Source of the DNA: Trichodelitschia bisporula
Taxonomy: Eukaryota > Ascomycota > Dothideomycetes > Phaeotrichales > Phaeotrichaceae
Assembly (NCBI GenBank): GCA_010356995.1
Contig: ML996692.1
Span: forward strand, 186,001-250,000
Direction of reading: 5' to 3'
Length of the DNA: 64,000 bases
Part shown: positions 13,130 to 24,992 of the stretch, piece by piece
How positions within the stretch are numbered: the stretch's first letter is position 1
Layout of the letters: each line of letters opens with the position of its first letter
Notes under the pieces: generated by a model
Seen by the model: the letters and a program-made list of their open reading frames with translations, nothing else
The model's database searches: none
Told to the model about the DNA's origin: nothing
Program-made: the position numbers and the translations under genes

Positions 13130-14437
13130 ATGCGGTACACCCTCCTCGCCGCCCTCCCAGTCGTCCTCGCGGTCGGCGGAAACCCCGACCCGACCTTCGA
13201 CCCCTCCACCAGCCCCGGCGATTTCGGCCCCTTCGTCCAGGCGACGCAGCCCGACCCCAGCGCCACCGGGGCGCCGAAATCCGTCTCCGCCGCCGTGGGC
13301 CGGCAACTCCAAGCCGCCTGCGACAACTGGGCCGCGGACACAGGCAAAGTATCCAACTTCCAGAACATCGGCAAGACGACGCCCGCGGGCCCTGCCTTCA
13401 ACGGCGCCGCGAACGTCGCCTTCCTCGCCGAGGTCGATGAGTTGACGCACAAGGGCATCTTGGACAATGTCATCGGCCTCGATCCCCGGGTCAGCGTTGC
13501 GAACCTCACCCTCACCAACGGCGTCTTCCAGTCTGTCGTCAACAATCTGCAGGTTATGTCCGTCCAGGGCAAGACCAAGCAGAACTTGATCGACCAGATC
13601 AATGCCGTCCGTTGCACGCAGATCCTGCCCAGTATTGATGCGTATATGGCCGTGGCAGCGCGAATCATTGGCCCGGGTGCGACGCGGAGGACGGCGATTC
13701 GCCCGGCTGCCTGCGCTGCCATCACCGGTGGCGGGGCTGGCGCGGGTGTTGGTGCGGGAGCCGGCGCGGGTACTGGAGCGGGTACTGGCGCAGGTACTGG
13801 AACTGCCCCCGCAACCGGAACCACCGGCGGCAAGGGCGGCAAGGGCGGAGCCGCTGGCGCCGGTACCGGTGCCGGGACAGCTGCCGGAGGTGCTGCTAGT
13901 GGTGCCGCCGGGGGTGCTATAGGCGGCGCAGCTGGTGCGGGTACCGGTACTGCCCCCGCAAAGGGCGGCAAGGGCGGAGCCGCTGGAGCTGGCGCTGGTA
14001 CTGGTGCCGGTACCGCTCCCAGTGGTGCTGCCGGAGGTGCGGCAGGCGGTGCAGCAGGTGGCGCAGGCGGTGCGGGTACCGGCACCGCTCCCGCAAAGGG
14101 CGGCAAGGGCGGTGCCGCCACTGGGGCTGGGACCGGAGCAGAAGCGGGCGCTGGTGCTGCCCCCGCAAAAGGTGGAAAGGGCGGTGCCGCGGCTGGAGCT
14201 GGCGCGGGTGCCGGTGCTGCTACCGGTGCTGGAGCAGCTCCCGGGACTGCGCCTGCGAAAGGCGGGAAAGGCGGCGCCGCTGCTGGCGCTGGAGCGGGCG
14301 CTGGGACCACCACCGATGCCGGTACTGATACTGGTGCTGACACCGGGACTGATGCTGACACCGGTGCTGATACCACGACAGCGCCGGCGGCAGGCGGCCA
14401 TACGCACAACCGGCGTGCTGTTGCCTTCCGTGCCTAG
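13130..14437 (+). CDS. Secreted HsbA-domain protein with Gly/Ala/Lys repeat tail
   Basis: Intronless, 435 aa. A signal peptide (MRYTLLAALPVVLAVGG) leads into an HsbA-like helical domain at about residues 45-190 (VNNLQVMSVQGKTKQNLIDQ, QILPSIDAYMAVAARI). HsbA proteins bind hydrophobic surfaces and can recruit secreted hydrolases; many HsbA-like proteins are also cell-wall antigens. Residues of about 200-420 form a Gly/Ala/Thr-rich tail with five KGGKGGAA motifs at irregular spacing, then TAPAAGGHTHNRRAVAFRA. The short hydrophobic C terminus is too weak to call a GPI signal. The GC-rich periodic DNA leaves two antisense frames open over almost the whole gene; these are composition shadows. The domain call is by pattern only. 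Confidence 0.8.
   Translation: MRYTLLAALPVVLAVGGNPDPTFDPSTSPGDFGPFVQATQPDPSATGAPKSVSAAVGRQLQAACDNWAADTGKVSNFQNIGKTTPAGPAFNGAANVAFLAEVDELTHKGILDNVIGLDPRVSVANLTLTNGVFQSVVNNLQVMSVQGKTKQNLIDQINAVRCTQILPSIDAYMAVAARIIGPGATRRTAIRPAACAAITGGGAGAGVGAGAGAGTGAGTGAGTGTAPATGTTGGKGGKGGAAGAGTGAGTAAGGAASGAAGGAIGGAAGAGTGTAPAKGGKGGAAGAGAGTGAGTAPSGAAGGAAGGAAGGAGGAGTGTAPAKGGKGGAATGAGTGAEAGAGAAPAKGGKGGAAAGAGAGAGAATGAGAAPGTAPAKGGKGGAAAGAGAGAGTTTDAGTDTGADTGTDADTGADTTTAPAAGGHTHNRRAVAFRA
13730..14390 (+). repeat. In-gene Gly/Ala codon repeat
   Basis: Degenerate GC-rich repeat with a 3- to 6-base rhythm (GGY-GCY/ACY), carrying five interspersed blocks coding AKGGKGGAA at uneven intervals. It likely changes length by replication slippage. 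Confidence 0.85.
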
Positions 14438-15064
14438 GCTTATGGGGGCAGAGAGCGTTGATCGCTGATTCTTTCACGGGGAGACAGGTTTGGTGACTTC
14501 TGAAAATATATGTATAGCATTGATGGGAACATGGACGGTCATTGCATTGCGGAGAACTGGGAAATATCACAAGGCTTTTTTGCTGCCGATTGCTTGATGT
14601 GCCATGCTTGTGAGATTCATTCAGCGCTGTTGTCCTCCAACTAGAACTAGTAGTGTAGCCTCGCTAGCCTGCTGGTAGAGTTGTATGTCACATCAATCTT
14701 GTACGCTGCGCCCCCGCCCACGACAGAAAACCGAACGCTCATCGTTTCTCCAGTTCATGCACATCTCCGTTTGCCACCGTCCACCATTAAATGCCCCAAA
14801 AAATGCCCTTTTGGCAGGCACGAAACGCCCCGGCGCCCTTCCCAGCGGAAATGCAACCCGCCATGCAGATGCCCGTAACTCGGAACCATAATCAATGAAA
14901 AGAATATGAGCACAGCTGCGGCAGTGTGCGACAAGAAAAAGCCCAAAATTAGGAATACGTACAGCCCGAAGGGAAGCATGTTATAAACAACGCCAGATGC
15001 AGCGGATGGAAAAGTTGTACCGTGGGCAGAATATGGGCGCTTGTGAAGAAGGCCTGCCCTAGGT
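14438..15064. other. Convergent intergenic region
   Basis: 3' regions of the HsbA-like gene (plus) and the chitin synthase gene (minus). No gene, repeat or RNA seen. Confidence 0.5.
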
Positions 15065-17967
15065 CTATTTCGTCCACTTGTCGCGCGTCAACTTCCGAGG
15101 CTTTCTGTCCGCGTGCGGCCGACCGCGCTCAGCCTCACCCTCCTCACGCTCCCATGTGTCACCGGCTCCAAAGTACGGGCTCTGAGCCGTTGGTTCAGGG
15201 GCTTGGACAGCAAGGAGCCGACTGCGCAACTCAATGGGTGCGGGACCTTGGGACCCCTGGGCGGTAGGGAGAGTGGGTGGCGGGGGCGGAGGAGCGCGGA
15301 AGTCTTCGCTACTGTGCGCGAAGCTGCGACGGGAGAGCGGACTGCGTGCTGTGGACCGCGATGGCGCAGCGGGGGGCATGTGGAGATAGGGCTGTGCCCC
15401 AGGGCCCGATGCTTGCAGCGTGGGCGAGAGGAAAGGAGGAGAGGATTCAATGGCGGCATCGCGGTGTGCATCGCGGAGTGGAGGTTGGATATGGAGAATG
15501 GGATGCGAGTTCGGATGCGGCAAGGGGTATGGTTGCGAGTGCGGTTGCGAATGGCTGGGATGCGGGTGTGAAAAGTTCGTAGGCGGGTGCGGCGTTTGGA
15601 GGTAAGAGGGCGCATCGGGACCTTCGCGAAAGCCAAAGAGTGCAGGGGCTTGATTGTCGTGGCTGTCTTGGTTGCGATGTGCTGCGGAACCCCCAGGAGG
15701 ACCAGAGACAGTGGCGGACCGGTTCTTGCCGTCCCTGTTGTAGATTTGAATGCCATGATCCCGCTCAAAGGCGGCGCCACCAGCTGGTCGCTGTTCTTCC
15801 TGATGCGAGTGGTAGGTAGCCTGGTCTTCGGGGGACAGGAAACTCTCAACGCGGCGCGGCAAGTAAATTGAGTTGTCGTAGCTGGTTCGTGTAGCAAAAG
15901 AGTCGAAGCTGGCACGCGGATGGAGTGGAATATGTGACCCATATGGGTGGCGTGCGAAATCGCCTGGAGCTGGAAGGGTGAGACCAGAATCGTTGCCAAG
16001 CCCGTACATGCCATCCGACGTGCGCTCGGAAGGCGCAAAACGACCCTCGACATTGGCTGGAGGCTGCAAATGCGCCATATCAGGACCCTTCCTACGACCG
16101 GATTTGCGTCTCCGAATCTCTGCTGCGGGTTTGAATGACTCTGGCTCCACGTTGAGGTCATCTCCAGCCTTCTCAGCCTCCTCAATAGCTTCTTGCGGCG
16201 AAATCTTTTCGGAAGCCTTTGAGGCATCAGCTCGGGGACCACCCCACGTGCGCTTCCCAGCAGTACAAATGCCGTACACCATGTAGAGCCAGTTAAAAGC
16301 GGGGTTGACGACGAACATGATCGGATAGAGCCAGATCTTGTAACGGCCGAGTTTTGCGCCAAAGTAGAACATCAGGAGCCAATTCAGGCCAAGGGAGACG
16401 GCGATGAATCCGACCGGCAACTGAGAGACGCGCTGAGAGGTGGTTATGAGGGAGATAACCATGATGAAGAACAGGAGAGCTGTGGTTCGAATGGTATTTT
16501 GAGCTAAGCGCAGCGTGCATAGTATCGGATAGCGGTACCAGAGGCGTGCATCTGTCAGCATACAAGCCTCGTTGGTGATGAAACCCAGGAACCACCGACG
16601 TCGTTGCTTGAGGAGGGCCCCGAAGTCCTGGACCGCTTCAGTTTTGCAGAAGGCGCCAGTGTTCATCTGAATCTGATAGCGTTCCTTTGCGGCGATCATG
16701 AACAGATGCGTCAACCAACGATCCTCCCCAAGATGACACTTTCCGTAGTCGAAGAGATCGTTGCACTGCTCAGCCTTATCGGCAAAATAGTACTTGGACA
16801 TCTTGCGGAAGGCCGAAAATCGCAGGATCGTGAGGGCACCGGGCAAACAGGTAACGGCCCCGCATCCTGATTCTACCGTTCGCTCAAAAAGCTGCCCGTG
16901 AATGTACTCCATATCTTGCAGAATGGTGAGCAAGCTGTTTTTCTCAGTGGTCGACGTGATGACACCTGTCATCGCTAACATATTGTGCTTGCTCCCTGGT
17001 TTCAGCTCCATTTCGTACATGAAGTTTTGAATGCACACTTTGTCCAGTATGCAGTCCGAGTCAATGAAGAGAATGAAGAGATTGTCGTTCCTCTTGAGAT
17101 ACTCCTGATAGACGCGATCAATCAATTTGAAAGTCTTCTTCTGACAGCTGCGCTTGCCGCCGTGCGGAAAACGGGACACGGTAATGCGTGTACGCCGGTA
17201 AACGACGTCAATGCTTTTCGGGTACCCGTTTACCGTTAAAGGGACGCCAAGCGCCTGGACAGTGTTGAGATAGAGTTCATCTTCATCGTCTCCGTCAAAA
17301 GACAGGAAAACGTGTAGGCAAGAGGGCGGGTATTCGCAGTCGACTATCGAATCCACAGTCCGCAAAAGGATTTCTGTTTTTTCTTTGTAGCAGGGCATAA
17401 CGATGACGACTTTGGGCGCTGATGCTTCGTCCAGCACGTGTTTGATACGCTTTTGCCTGCCGATATTGTGCGTGACCAGCTGGAAGACGCAAAAGAGCCA
17501 CGGGATTGTGAGAAGTCCAGCAAACGACCAAAACGCGAACCATTGTAAGATACTAACGGCCTTGATTGGGAAATACTGTGAGACGCGGGCGGGTAACGGA
17601 AGTGTGACGACCATGATAGGTAGGAAGATGGCCCTACAAGGTCAGCAAAGCCTTCCAGGATGAATGGATTGCCAACCGAAGGAGTGTAAAGATGGTCGCA
17701 ACGATAACCGCAAGAAACCGTGTGCTCATGTTCTCCGCCTTGATAAATGTCTGGAGGAGACAAAAGAGAAATGCACCGAGCCACATGAACCATTCGATGA
17801 AGGCCATGAGCATGAGAAAGCCCATAATGGAGACGTATATGATCTGTGTGCAATTTAGCAACAGACTGGAAGGCATGCGGCAGGTGTCTCACGTCTTTCT
17901 TGGGCCACGGATCTGTAATAGCAGGCTCTCCACCGGGCCCTATGGCCCTCTCCGTAATGTTCCACAT
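15065..17967 (-). CDS. Chitin synthase, Chitin_synth_2 type (class VI-like)
   Basis: Membrane processive beta-1,4-GlcNAc transferase that makes cell-wall chitin. Exons on the minus strand: 17893-17967, 17677-17843, 15065-17633 (about 936 aa); introns 49 and 43 nt. Membrane segments flank the catalytic domain. UDP-GlcNAc and catalytic motifs are present in order: FDGDD (about 193-197), IDSD (271-274), GEDRW (383-387) and QRRRW (424-428). A block ending KRTWGGPRADA follows the last membrane helix, then a 400-residue disordered Pro/His-rich tail. It has no myosin or cytochrome-b5 domain, so it is not class V/VII of the myosin type. Start is uncertain: homologous-looking residues (GSGFGQTPHIRLRT) continue in frame upstream to 18030, where a stop sits just before a possible acceptor, so a further 5' exon with the true ATG probably exists. 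Confidence 0.9.
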
Positions 17968-20304
17968 TGTCCGGAGGCGGATATGTGGAGTTTGGCCGAA
18001 GCCGGAGCCGCTTTGTAGCTCAAAGAGACGCTATCGTGGGATGTGAGGAGGCATGGAGAACCGCGAGATGGCAAGCCGGAGGAGCAAGTGTTGAGAGAAG
18101 TGGCGTTGTGCAATCGGCCAGCTTTCACCAGAGACTCGCTGAGTCGCCCTATGATTATGTCGCGGGTTGCAGGTTGCTATCGTCCAAACTTGTTAGTGAA
18201 GATCATCAAACATGGACGTTGCGCGTACCGTGTACTACAAGTTTTCCACACAGAATTACCGCGACGCGCCGCCAGAATAAGGCATCGGATGCAAAATGAT
18301 TACAACACGCAAAGCCAAACAAATTATAGACTAAAGCTTCTCATAACCAGAGGCAGAGAATGCAGACTGAACTGTTAGGAACGACAGGTTGGGGATGAGG
18401 TGGCAGTCAGCCAACAATGCCCACAAGAGAACTAAGACCGCAGGAAAGCAGAAATTATGAGTATCGGCCGGGATCTAGTATGGCGTAGCTGTCCACAGAT
18501 ATGGGGAGGACTGGGGAACTGGGGAACTGGGGAACAGCCGGGGTTTCGGGCCTAACTTTCGAGAGATGAGAACGAGGGGCGAGGCGGCGGGGGTTTGCGG
18601 GAGAAAGTATCCTGGAGAAGGCGGGATCCGGTTCAAATGGAGCAATTAAGGGAAACAAAGGCCAGCGTGATAAGAGGAGAGGCAAACACGAGATTGAGAG
18701 TGGCTAGGGGGTAAGGACCGGGACGAGTTAGGTAGTGGAGTGAGGTGGAGGACTTGGAAGAGAGATGGAGGCTCGAGGTGCATGGGAGGACGAGGAGCAT
18801 GGGAGATGGTCAATTCACCGAGAAAGAGAGGAAAAGAGACCCAATTGGATTCGCTTGACTCGCCTCGGCACCAATATAACATGATGGGAAGGGGCGACTA
18901 CCCACTGCTGAGCCATGACGTTTTGAGTCCTTTCCCAAACACCCTCGGGGAGGCTACTTTGGGCAGCTTCGACCCACGGACATGAGCGGCAGAAGGCAGG
19001 TACAGTTTACACTGCACATAGCCGGACAGGACCTGCGCACAAGTGGACAGTACCTGCGTCACCTCGCCTCATAGTGCTTCCTCCATCCGGAGAGCGAGCG
19101 GTGAAGATGTCCCACAGGGCCGTACTCCCGAGCAGTGGGAAACCGACACAGTGGCAAAAGACAGCTGGAAGACAGCTGGAAGGTAGGAAGCAGCCGGTAA
19201 AACTGGCGGGAAGGAACATGTGGAGGGGTCGTGCAGGTGTCCAAAGTGTCCCAAGTATTCATTGCACTTGTCCCATAGCGCACGACATGGGAATATCCAC
19301 AACCCGGTCTAATCCAATAACCATGGGCCAGTCGGGCAGTACAGAGCCTTGCAAATGGGGGCATGGGCCACGTCTTTGTCTTTCTGGAAGCGCGAAAAAA
19401 AAATATTGCGTCCTAAGTTCGCTTGAATGGTTGGCCGCCGTTGAGATAACGGTTACCCGCCGAACGTGAGACGCATTGTTGCATTTGGAGGTTGGAACGC
19501 AGAGACGACGTCGGCGGCTTATTTTTCCCATCGCCGAGATCATCCCAAGCTTTCCGCCAGTCAACGGTCGTCCGCCGCCTTGTCGTCCCCCACTCTTCCG
19601 CGAGGCGCTTCCCGCCCCGCTGTCTCTAGTTCTCTTGGCCTCCGCTGAGTGCCCCAATCGTGCCAAGTATTTCCGCCGCGTTTCCCTGTACGTGCTGCCA
19701 TCCGCCCCCATCGAGTTTGCTGGGGCGAGTGCAGCATGATGTAATCCTATATCGATGCCGCAAGAACCAGAAAGGTCATTAGGGGCGGCGTGCTTTGTAC
19801 GCGGGCTTCGAGTGGCTGGGGACTGACTGGAGCGGTTAAGTGCCAATCTACAGAATCAGATCCTAGGCGCGTACAGACATGACCATGTCCATGCAGTCGG
19901 AATTAATATCGAGACCTTGTTAGACGACTGGAGGGTCTTCCTCACCAAGCCATGCTACATATGCGCTTCCATAGTACACACGTATGGCGGATAGGCACGC
20001 GCGAGCTCCACTTGGAATACGAGTCCCTCTCCAAGCTCCTCCGAAATTTTTAGGAATGCCGACCTCCCTGACACCCTGCGTAATCTCGCTGTCTCTACAA
20101 TGCCATCTATACAGGGCGCAGAGAGACCGTGCAGCGGCTCTTGGTGCAAGCCACAAATAGAACCAAGAACACATGCGCGCACTGCTTGCGCCGCCCGCTC
20201 CGGCAACCGGACCGGTTGTCAAAGTCAGGTCCCGAACCGACGTCTTCGGGTGATCCAAAAAAGGATGTACGCCGGGACCGGGCCATTCGGCCGCAAGAAT
20301 GGAA
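17968..20304. other. Gene-poor gap upstream of the chitin synthase gene
   Basis: This 2.3-kb region should include a missing 5' exon and the promoter of the chitin synthase gene near 18000-18200. Beyond that no gene was recognised; the minus-strand frames at 19259-19846 and 19920-20369 have no family resemblance. Short tandem runs occur at 18508-18535 (unit GGGGAACTG) and near 19162-19187 (unit AAGACAGCTGG). Confidence 0.45.
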
Positions 20305-21295
20305 CTATTCCGGCCGCAGCTTCCCTCTCTTTTCCCGCATTTCTCGTACGCGTTTAGCATCCCGCTCAAAGTTCTCCTTCAGCTCCATCTCCTTTCTCTT
20401 TCGGCCTTCGCGCGTTTGAAACCGGTAGAAATCGCCACCTGCGCGCTTCTTCTCTCTCTCCTTGAGACGCTCCTGTGCCGCCTGCGCTTCCTCGAGGCGT
20501 GCAGGACCGGACCGGCCGCCACGGGTAACGGTGATGAAGCCGTCCTCATCCGGTACTTGACGTTGTTTGGCCAGCATTTTGGCACGCGCAGCCTCAAGTG
20601 TGGCGAAATGGGCTAGGTAATTATTGACACGGGACTGAAGGAGGGCGCGGGGTGGGTAAGTGAGGCGGTGGTGGGAGCGGTAGCCTTGTGATGTTAGCCA
20701 GCTGAACGATGATAAACGGCAGACAGATGTAATACGTACGGGTTTCGCCTAAGTCATCCCGACCTTTCCACTCAGCCTTTCCTCCTTGCTTGATAAGTCT
20801 TTTGACCGCCTTGATTACAGCGTCTGCACTGTCGCGGTCTACGCACACGACCACCGCCTGCCCACCGCTGCCCCGGATTTGCTCCCCCTCCCAGAGCCGC
20901 GGCAAGCTTGCTCCATCTCCTTTGACCTGGCCACTTTGACCCCGCTTTCGCTTCCGTCCACGTCCCGACAGCGGTACTTCTGTGCCCTGCACCACCACGA
21001 CGCCGGTATCCTCCTCTTCCACTTCGCCTTCGGCTAGAGGAAACTCGACTCTCTCGATAGTCACAGCAGCAAGCGATTTGAAGAGTCGCCGCAATGTGGA
21101 CTCGTCTGCGTCAATCGGCAGGTTGGCGAGGAAGAGACTACGTGCGGTGTCAGGTGTAGGCTCCGCATCAGGCGGTGGCGCATCGGGGCGCAAGTAAAGG
21201 TAATGTGTTGCCGCGTAAGGACAGGAAGGTACCGTCGGCAGCGAGAGAGGGAGGATGTGGAGGTTTTGGATTTTGGCGGGAATGTGAGACGGCAT
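20305..21295 (-). CDS. RRP7: Ribosomal RNA-processing protein Rrp7
   Basis: Nucleolar factor of the UTP-C/CURI complex, needed for 18S rRNA maturation and 40S assembly. Exons 20740-21295 and 20305-20684 with a 55-nt intron (GTACGT ... CACAAG), giving 311 aa. An RRM-like fold (SLFLANLPIDADESTLRRLF) lies at about residues 52-180 and is interrupted by an acidic and basic insert. The C-terminal Rrp7 domain reads YRSHHRLTYPPRALLQSRVN, DEDGFITVTRGGR and GGDFYRFQTREGRKRKEMEL, the family signature, ending in KLRPE. It is divergent from GWT1 over only 336 bp, so the two genes likely share a promoter region. Confidence 0.93.
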
Positions 21296-21631
21296 CGTGA
21301 AGATTTCTCGGCCGTGTCGAATCGATTGAGGGATGGGACTGGCACAAGGGCCGAGCGCACGAATTCCGAGTATGCGCGCTCAAAGAACTCGCCGCTGTTG
21401 AGAGTTTACTGTAGACGAGATTGAGAGCGATGAAGTTGTAGAACTGGGATGCGCGCAGCTGTGCGGAGGTCTGAACTTTTTCTGCCCGATCCTGGTTGAC
21501 GTCTCGATTGGCCCGTGCGCAGGGCGTTCGCGTTCTTGGTCGCCGGTCTTGATGCAGGGGTCGCGACATCAGACGCATTGAAATGTGGCCATTCCCTGAT
21601 ACTCTGATACTCTGTCATTCATTCATCCGCG
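21296..21631. promoter_or_regulatory. Bidirectional promoter region RRP7/GWT1
   Basis: 336 bp between the start codons of two divergent conserved genes; both promoters must lie here. No TATA box or named site was recognised. Confidence 0.5.
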
Positions 21632-23187
21632 ATGGAGCGCTTAAAATCTAATAACTACAAGGCGCTCAAGGAGGCCTTCGTGAGTAATCTCTCAGGAGGG
21701 CCGATATGGGAAATCTACGCCGTAACGCTGGTCATGCCCGTAAGTTTGCCGTCACGAAGCACAACGTGAAGCTCACAATCCCCAAGGCGGCTGTTCTTCT
21801 TTGGTCTGTCCTGCAGTCGCGAACACACTCTTTCACGCCATACACACCTGTAGCTTTTGCCGTCGATGTTCTCCTCAACTGCCTCGTCATCCTGTTCGCC
21901 ATCACCCTCTACTCCGGCTTCCCGATCTTGCTAAATGCGCTTTTGATTGCTCCGGCAATTCTTCTTCTCATCACTCCCAGGTCTGCTAGCCGGCAAAAGA
22001 GGCCTGGCAAGCCACCTAAGCATGCTGATGGCGCCGAAAAGAGTCACATGGACCCCTTTCCAATCAAGCCTTTTGTCACCATGTACCGGGGCAACATGAT
22101 GGTCATCACGTGCGCTGCTATCCTGGCCGTCGACTTCAAAATCTTCCCCCGACGGTTCGCCAAAGCAGAGACTTGGGGTACCTCACTTATGGACATGGGC
22201 GTCGGCTCATTCGTCTTTACTGCCGGTACAGTCTCTGCCAGGTCTGTTCTCAAAGCCCGGTTCTTGCAGCAGCAAACATCCCCCTTAGACCGCCTGAGAG
22301 ACTCCATTCGACATGCTACCCCGCTCTTGGTCTTGGGATTGATTCGTCTGTACACAGTGAAAGGCGTCGACTATGCAGAACATGTGACGGAATACGGCGT
22401 TCACTGGAACTTCTTCTTCACCCTCGGATTCCTGCCGCCGTTCGTTGCTTTAGCTCATTCCGCTATTGAGCGCATTCCATCGTACATTGGGTACTCCGGG
22501 CTGGCACTCCTTATCGGGGTAGTGTACGAATTGATGCTCGACAATACTAGCTTGACAGCTTTTATCCTTATAGCGCCCCGAAACAATCTGTTCTCTCAGA
22601 ACCGCGAGGGGATATTTTCCTTCTTCGGATATCTCGCAATTTTCCTCGCCGGTCTCGCTGCCGGGATGTTTGTTCTTCCCCGCGAATCACCACAGCCGAC
22701 AACAAGCGGCTCTAAGGGGCATTTTAATAAGCTTCGCAATTCCATTGGCGGCAAACTTCTTTTTTGGGCAGCAATCTGGAGCGCATTGTTTGGCCTTACA
22801 ACATGGTATCGTGGCTTCAATCTCCAAGTGTCTCGAAGGCTCGCAAATCTGCCATACATTCTCTGGGTCGCGGCGTTCAACTGTCTGCAGCTTGCTTTAT
22901 GCTACTTTGCGGAGCGTCTTTGCTTCCCCGAGGTACACAATACTGACAGTGGCGATGTGGAGAGGAAGAGAGCCCGGAACGCTACCAGTCCTTTGCTCCA
23001 TGCCTTCAACAGGAACGGCCTGGCGGTTTTCTTGCTCGCGAATCTTCTCACTGGGGCCGTGAACTTGACGGTTCGGACGCTTGACGCAAGCCAGCTGAAG
23101 GCGATGTCAATATTGGTGGGATACATGGTTGCGCTTAGCGGAGTGGCCCGCTTGTTGGATGCGTTCAACATCTCGATCAAACTCTAG
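21632..23187 (+). CDS. GWT1: GPI-anchor inositol acyltransferase Gwt1 (PIG-W)
   Basis: ER multi-pass enzyme that acylates the inositol of GlcN-PI in GPI-anchor synthesis. Exons 21632-21739 and 21787-23187 with a 47-nt intron; 502 aa. The N terminus LKEAFVSNLSGGPIWEIYAV and the block TMYRGNMMVITCAAILAVDF, KAETWGTSLMDMGVGSFVFT are characteristic, followed by about a dozen hydrophobic segments. The conserved YGVHWNFFFTLGFL lies mid-protein. Length is normal for fungi. The product serves the same cell-surface pathway as GPI-anchored wall proteins, but no functional link with the neighbours is implied. Confidence 0.95.
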
Positions 23188-24087
23188 TAGCGCATGGGAC
23201 GATTTCACTTGAGATCAATTGTACAGTACCCGTAGCATATCCCTTAAATGTACTAAGGGCGCAGTCCAGGATACGACATCATCAATGACCATGAAGGTAC
23301 CGAAAAATGTGTAGACTTCTTCGGGCTATGACGGTGAGCTAACAATGCTGTCTGTGATCACGGCTGTGTTCGGAGATGGTTGTTCCGTGCCGGCAGGGGT
23401 CGTATCTCAGACGTCACTCGATTCGCGCAGCCACGGCCACGACATTCCACTGCTTGTATGCTTCTTGAGTTACCATGCGACGGTAAATTTTGAACTACGC
23501 TCATACGAAACGACTGCGATGCTGAAGGAGAATATTCCACCATTTTACGTCTCAGACAGACCGCTGCTCCACCGCCCGGGTTGAAACGACTTCGAAGCTC
23601 GAAGTCCAGGCGCTGTTGGGCTGAGGCGATTTCCAGTTTTGAAACAGACTTACCAAAGGTAATCACTTCCTCGATATCAATCATTGAGCTATGTTTAGCC
23701 TGCCCTGATATGTTGCTGTCTATTGACACTTGATCCTTTCCCCTTGCGCCTTCGGTCGCTTGCTTCACGCTTTCCCCGGCCGTACATGGAAATGAGGTAC
23801 CTTGCGTGTTGCGCTGTGCGCGTCTGGCCAGCAACGCGGCCGGGACCTGTTTGCTTGTGCTGTCGGCAGTCCCAAACAACTACGAAGTCGGATGTCCTCC
23901 GAAGCCGCATGCGCGGATTTAGCTCAGAGTTCTGCCTCCCACTGATAGCCAAGGCGGCGCGGGCTCTTTGATTGCGCAGTACTGCGACACGATCTCCCAC
24001 TTGCAGACCATTTAGCTTCCCTACCTCAGATACATCCAATTCTCCCCGCTCCAACCTTTGCGAGAACATTGCGGCTAAGCCACCGCC
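23188..24087. other. Intergenic region GWT1 to SFR1
   Basis: 900 bp. Minus-strand frames at 23695-24069 and 23358-23879 overlap in two phases and include a possible donor (GTAAGT near 23676), so a small minus-strand gene is conceivable, but no product family was recognised and no complete exon chain could be built. Confidence 0.35.
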
Positions 24088-24992
24088 ATGGACAGATTGA
24101 ACGAGTTAAAGCCCTCGAGGACCATGAATCCGCCTACTTCAGCTCCGCCCGCAAAGCGTCGCCGGGTGAATGCTCTTCATAAGCCCTTTGTCTCGCCCCT
24201 CAAGCGGCCCAACAACGATGCTACACACCCATCGACGCCCCGGACAGAGCAAGGCACAGCTACCACGAGTGTTACGAACCCGAAGACCCCTCAATCGAAC
24301 GCAAAGGTGCCTTCGAGTTCTCGTTCATTCCACACACCTCTGGCCACGCACGCGGCATCTAGCCACCAGACGCCGCAGCGTCGCAACGCACCCACGACGC
24401 CGACAGACAAGCGTATCACCTCCACCAAAATTCGTAGCCTTGAAGCGAGTATCATCCGCCAACGGCAAGACATCGACATTTTGCGCCAGGCGGTCTCGAT
24501 AGCATCTTCGACGAAGGGCGCTGAGCTTGAGGAGCTTACCGTCAAATGGCGCGATGCGGCGAGACTGGCGGCTGAGGAAGTGTTTGCTGGCGCAAGGGAT
24601 AGGGTGAACCGCATGGGCGGCGTAGGTGCGTGGCGAGACCAGGAAAAAGAGCGCAAGGTTCGGCAGGTAGAATGGCAGCGGGAGGAGATGCTGGCTGAAG
24701 CTCAAAAGCGGGCCGAGGCGAATGGACAGGGAGAGGAAGCTGAGAACGGAGATGGATTTCGGAGGGACGAAGGGAACACGGAGGAGACATGGGACTATGA
24801 AGAAGAGGGCAAGGAAGACAAAGAGACGGACAACGCTGATTATGACGAGGTAAATCCAACATTGATCCCGCTTGATACCCGCGACGATGCTGATTCCGAC
24901 AGAGTTTCACAATGGACATGATGCTCAAGACGCTCAATATTGATCTTGACCTCATTGGTTACAACAAGCGCCGGCAGATGTGGGTCGGATGA
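24088..24992 (+). CDS. SFR1: Swi5-dependent recombination protein Sfr1/Mei5-like
   Basis: Predicted partner of Swi5; the Swi5-Sfr1 (Mei5-Sae3) complex stimulates Rad51/Dmc1 strand exchange. Exons 24088-24849 and 24903-24992, intron 53 nt; 283 aa. The first 110 residues are disordered and Ser/Thr/Pro-rich with basic patches. The family domain covers about 112-283: a coiled coil (KIRSLEASIIRQRQDIDILR), then LEELTVKWRDAARLAAEEVF and RDRVNRMGGVGAWRDQEKER. After an acidic spacer, the spliced last exon reads SFTMDMMLKTLNIDLDLIGY, a conserved C-terminal block that only appears in frame after intron removal. The start has a strong context (GCCACCGCCATGG). Confidence 0.82.

Noticed and set aside
13106-14409. 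Two minus-strand open frames of over 430 codons
   Set aside because: They are antisense to the HsbA-like gene and arise from its periodic GC-rich repeat; they lack a signal, domain or balanced composition.
23358-24069. Possible small minus-strand gene divergent from SFR1
   Set aside because: No complete exon chain and no recognisable product.
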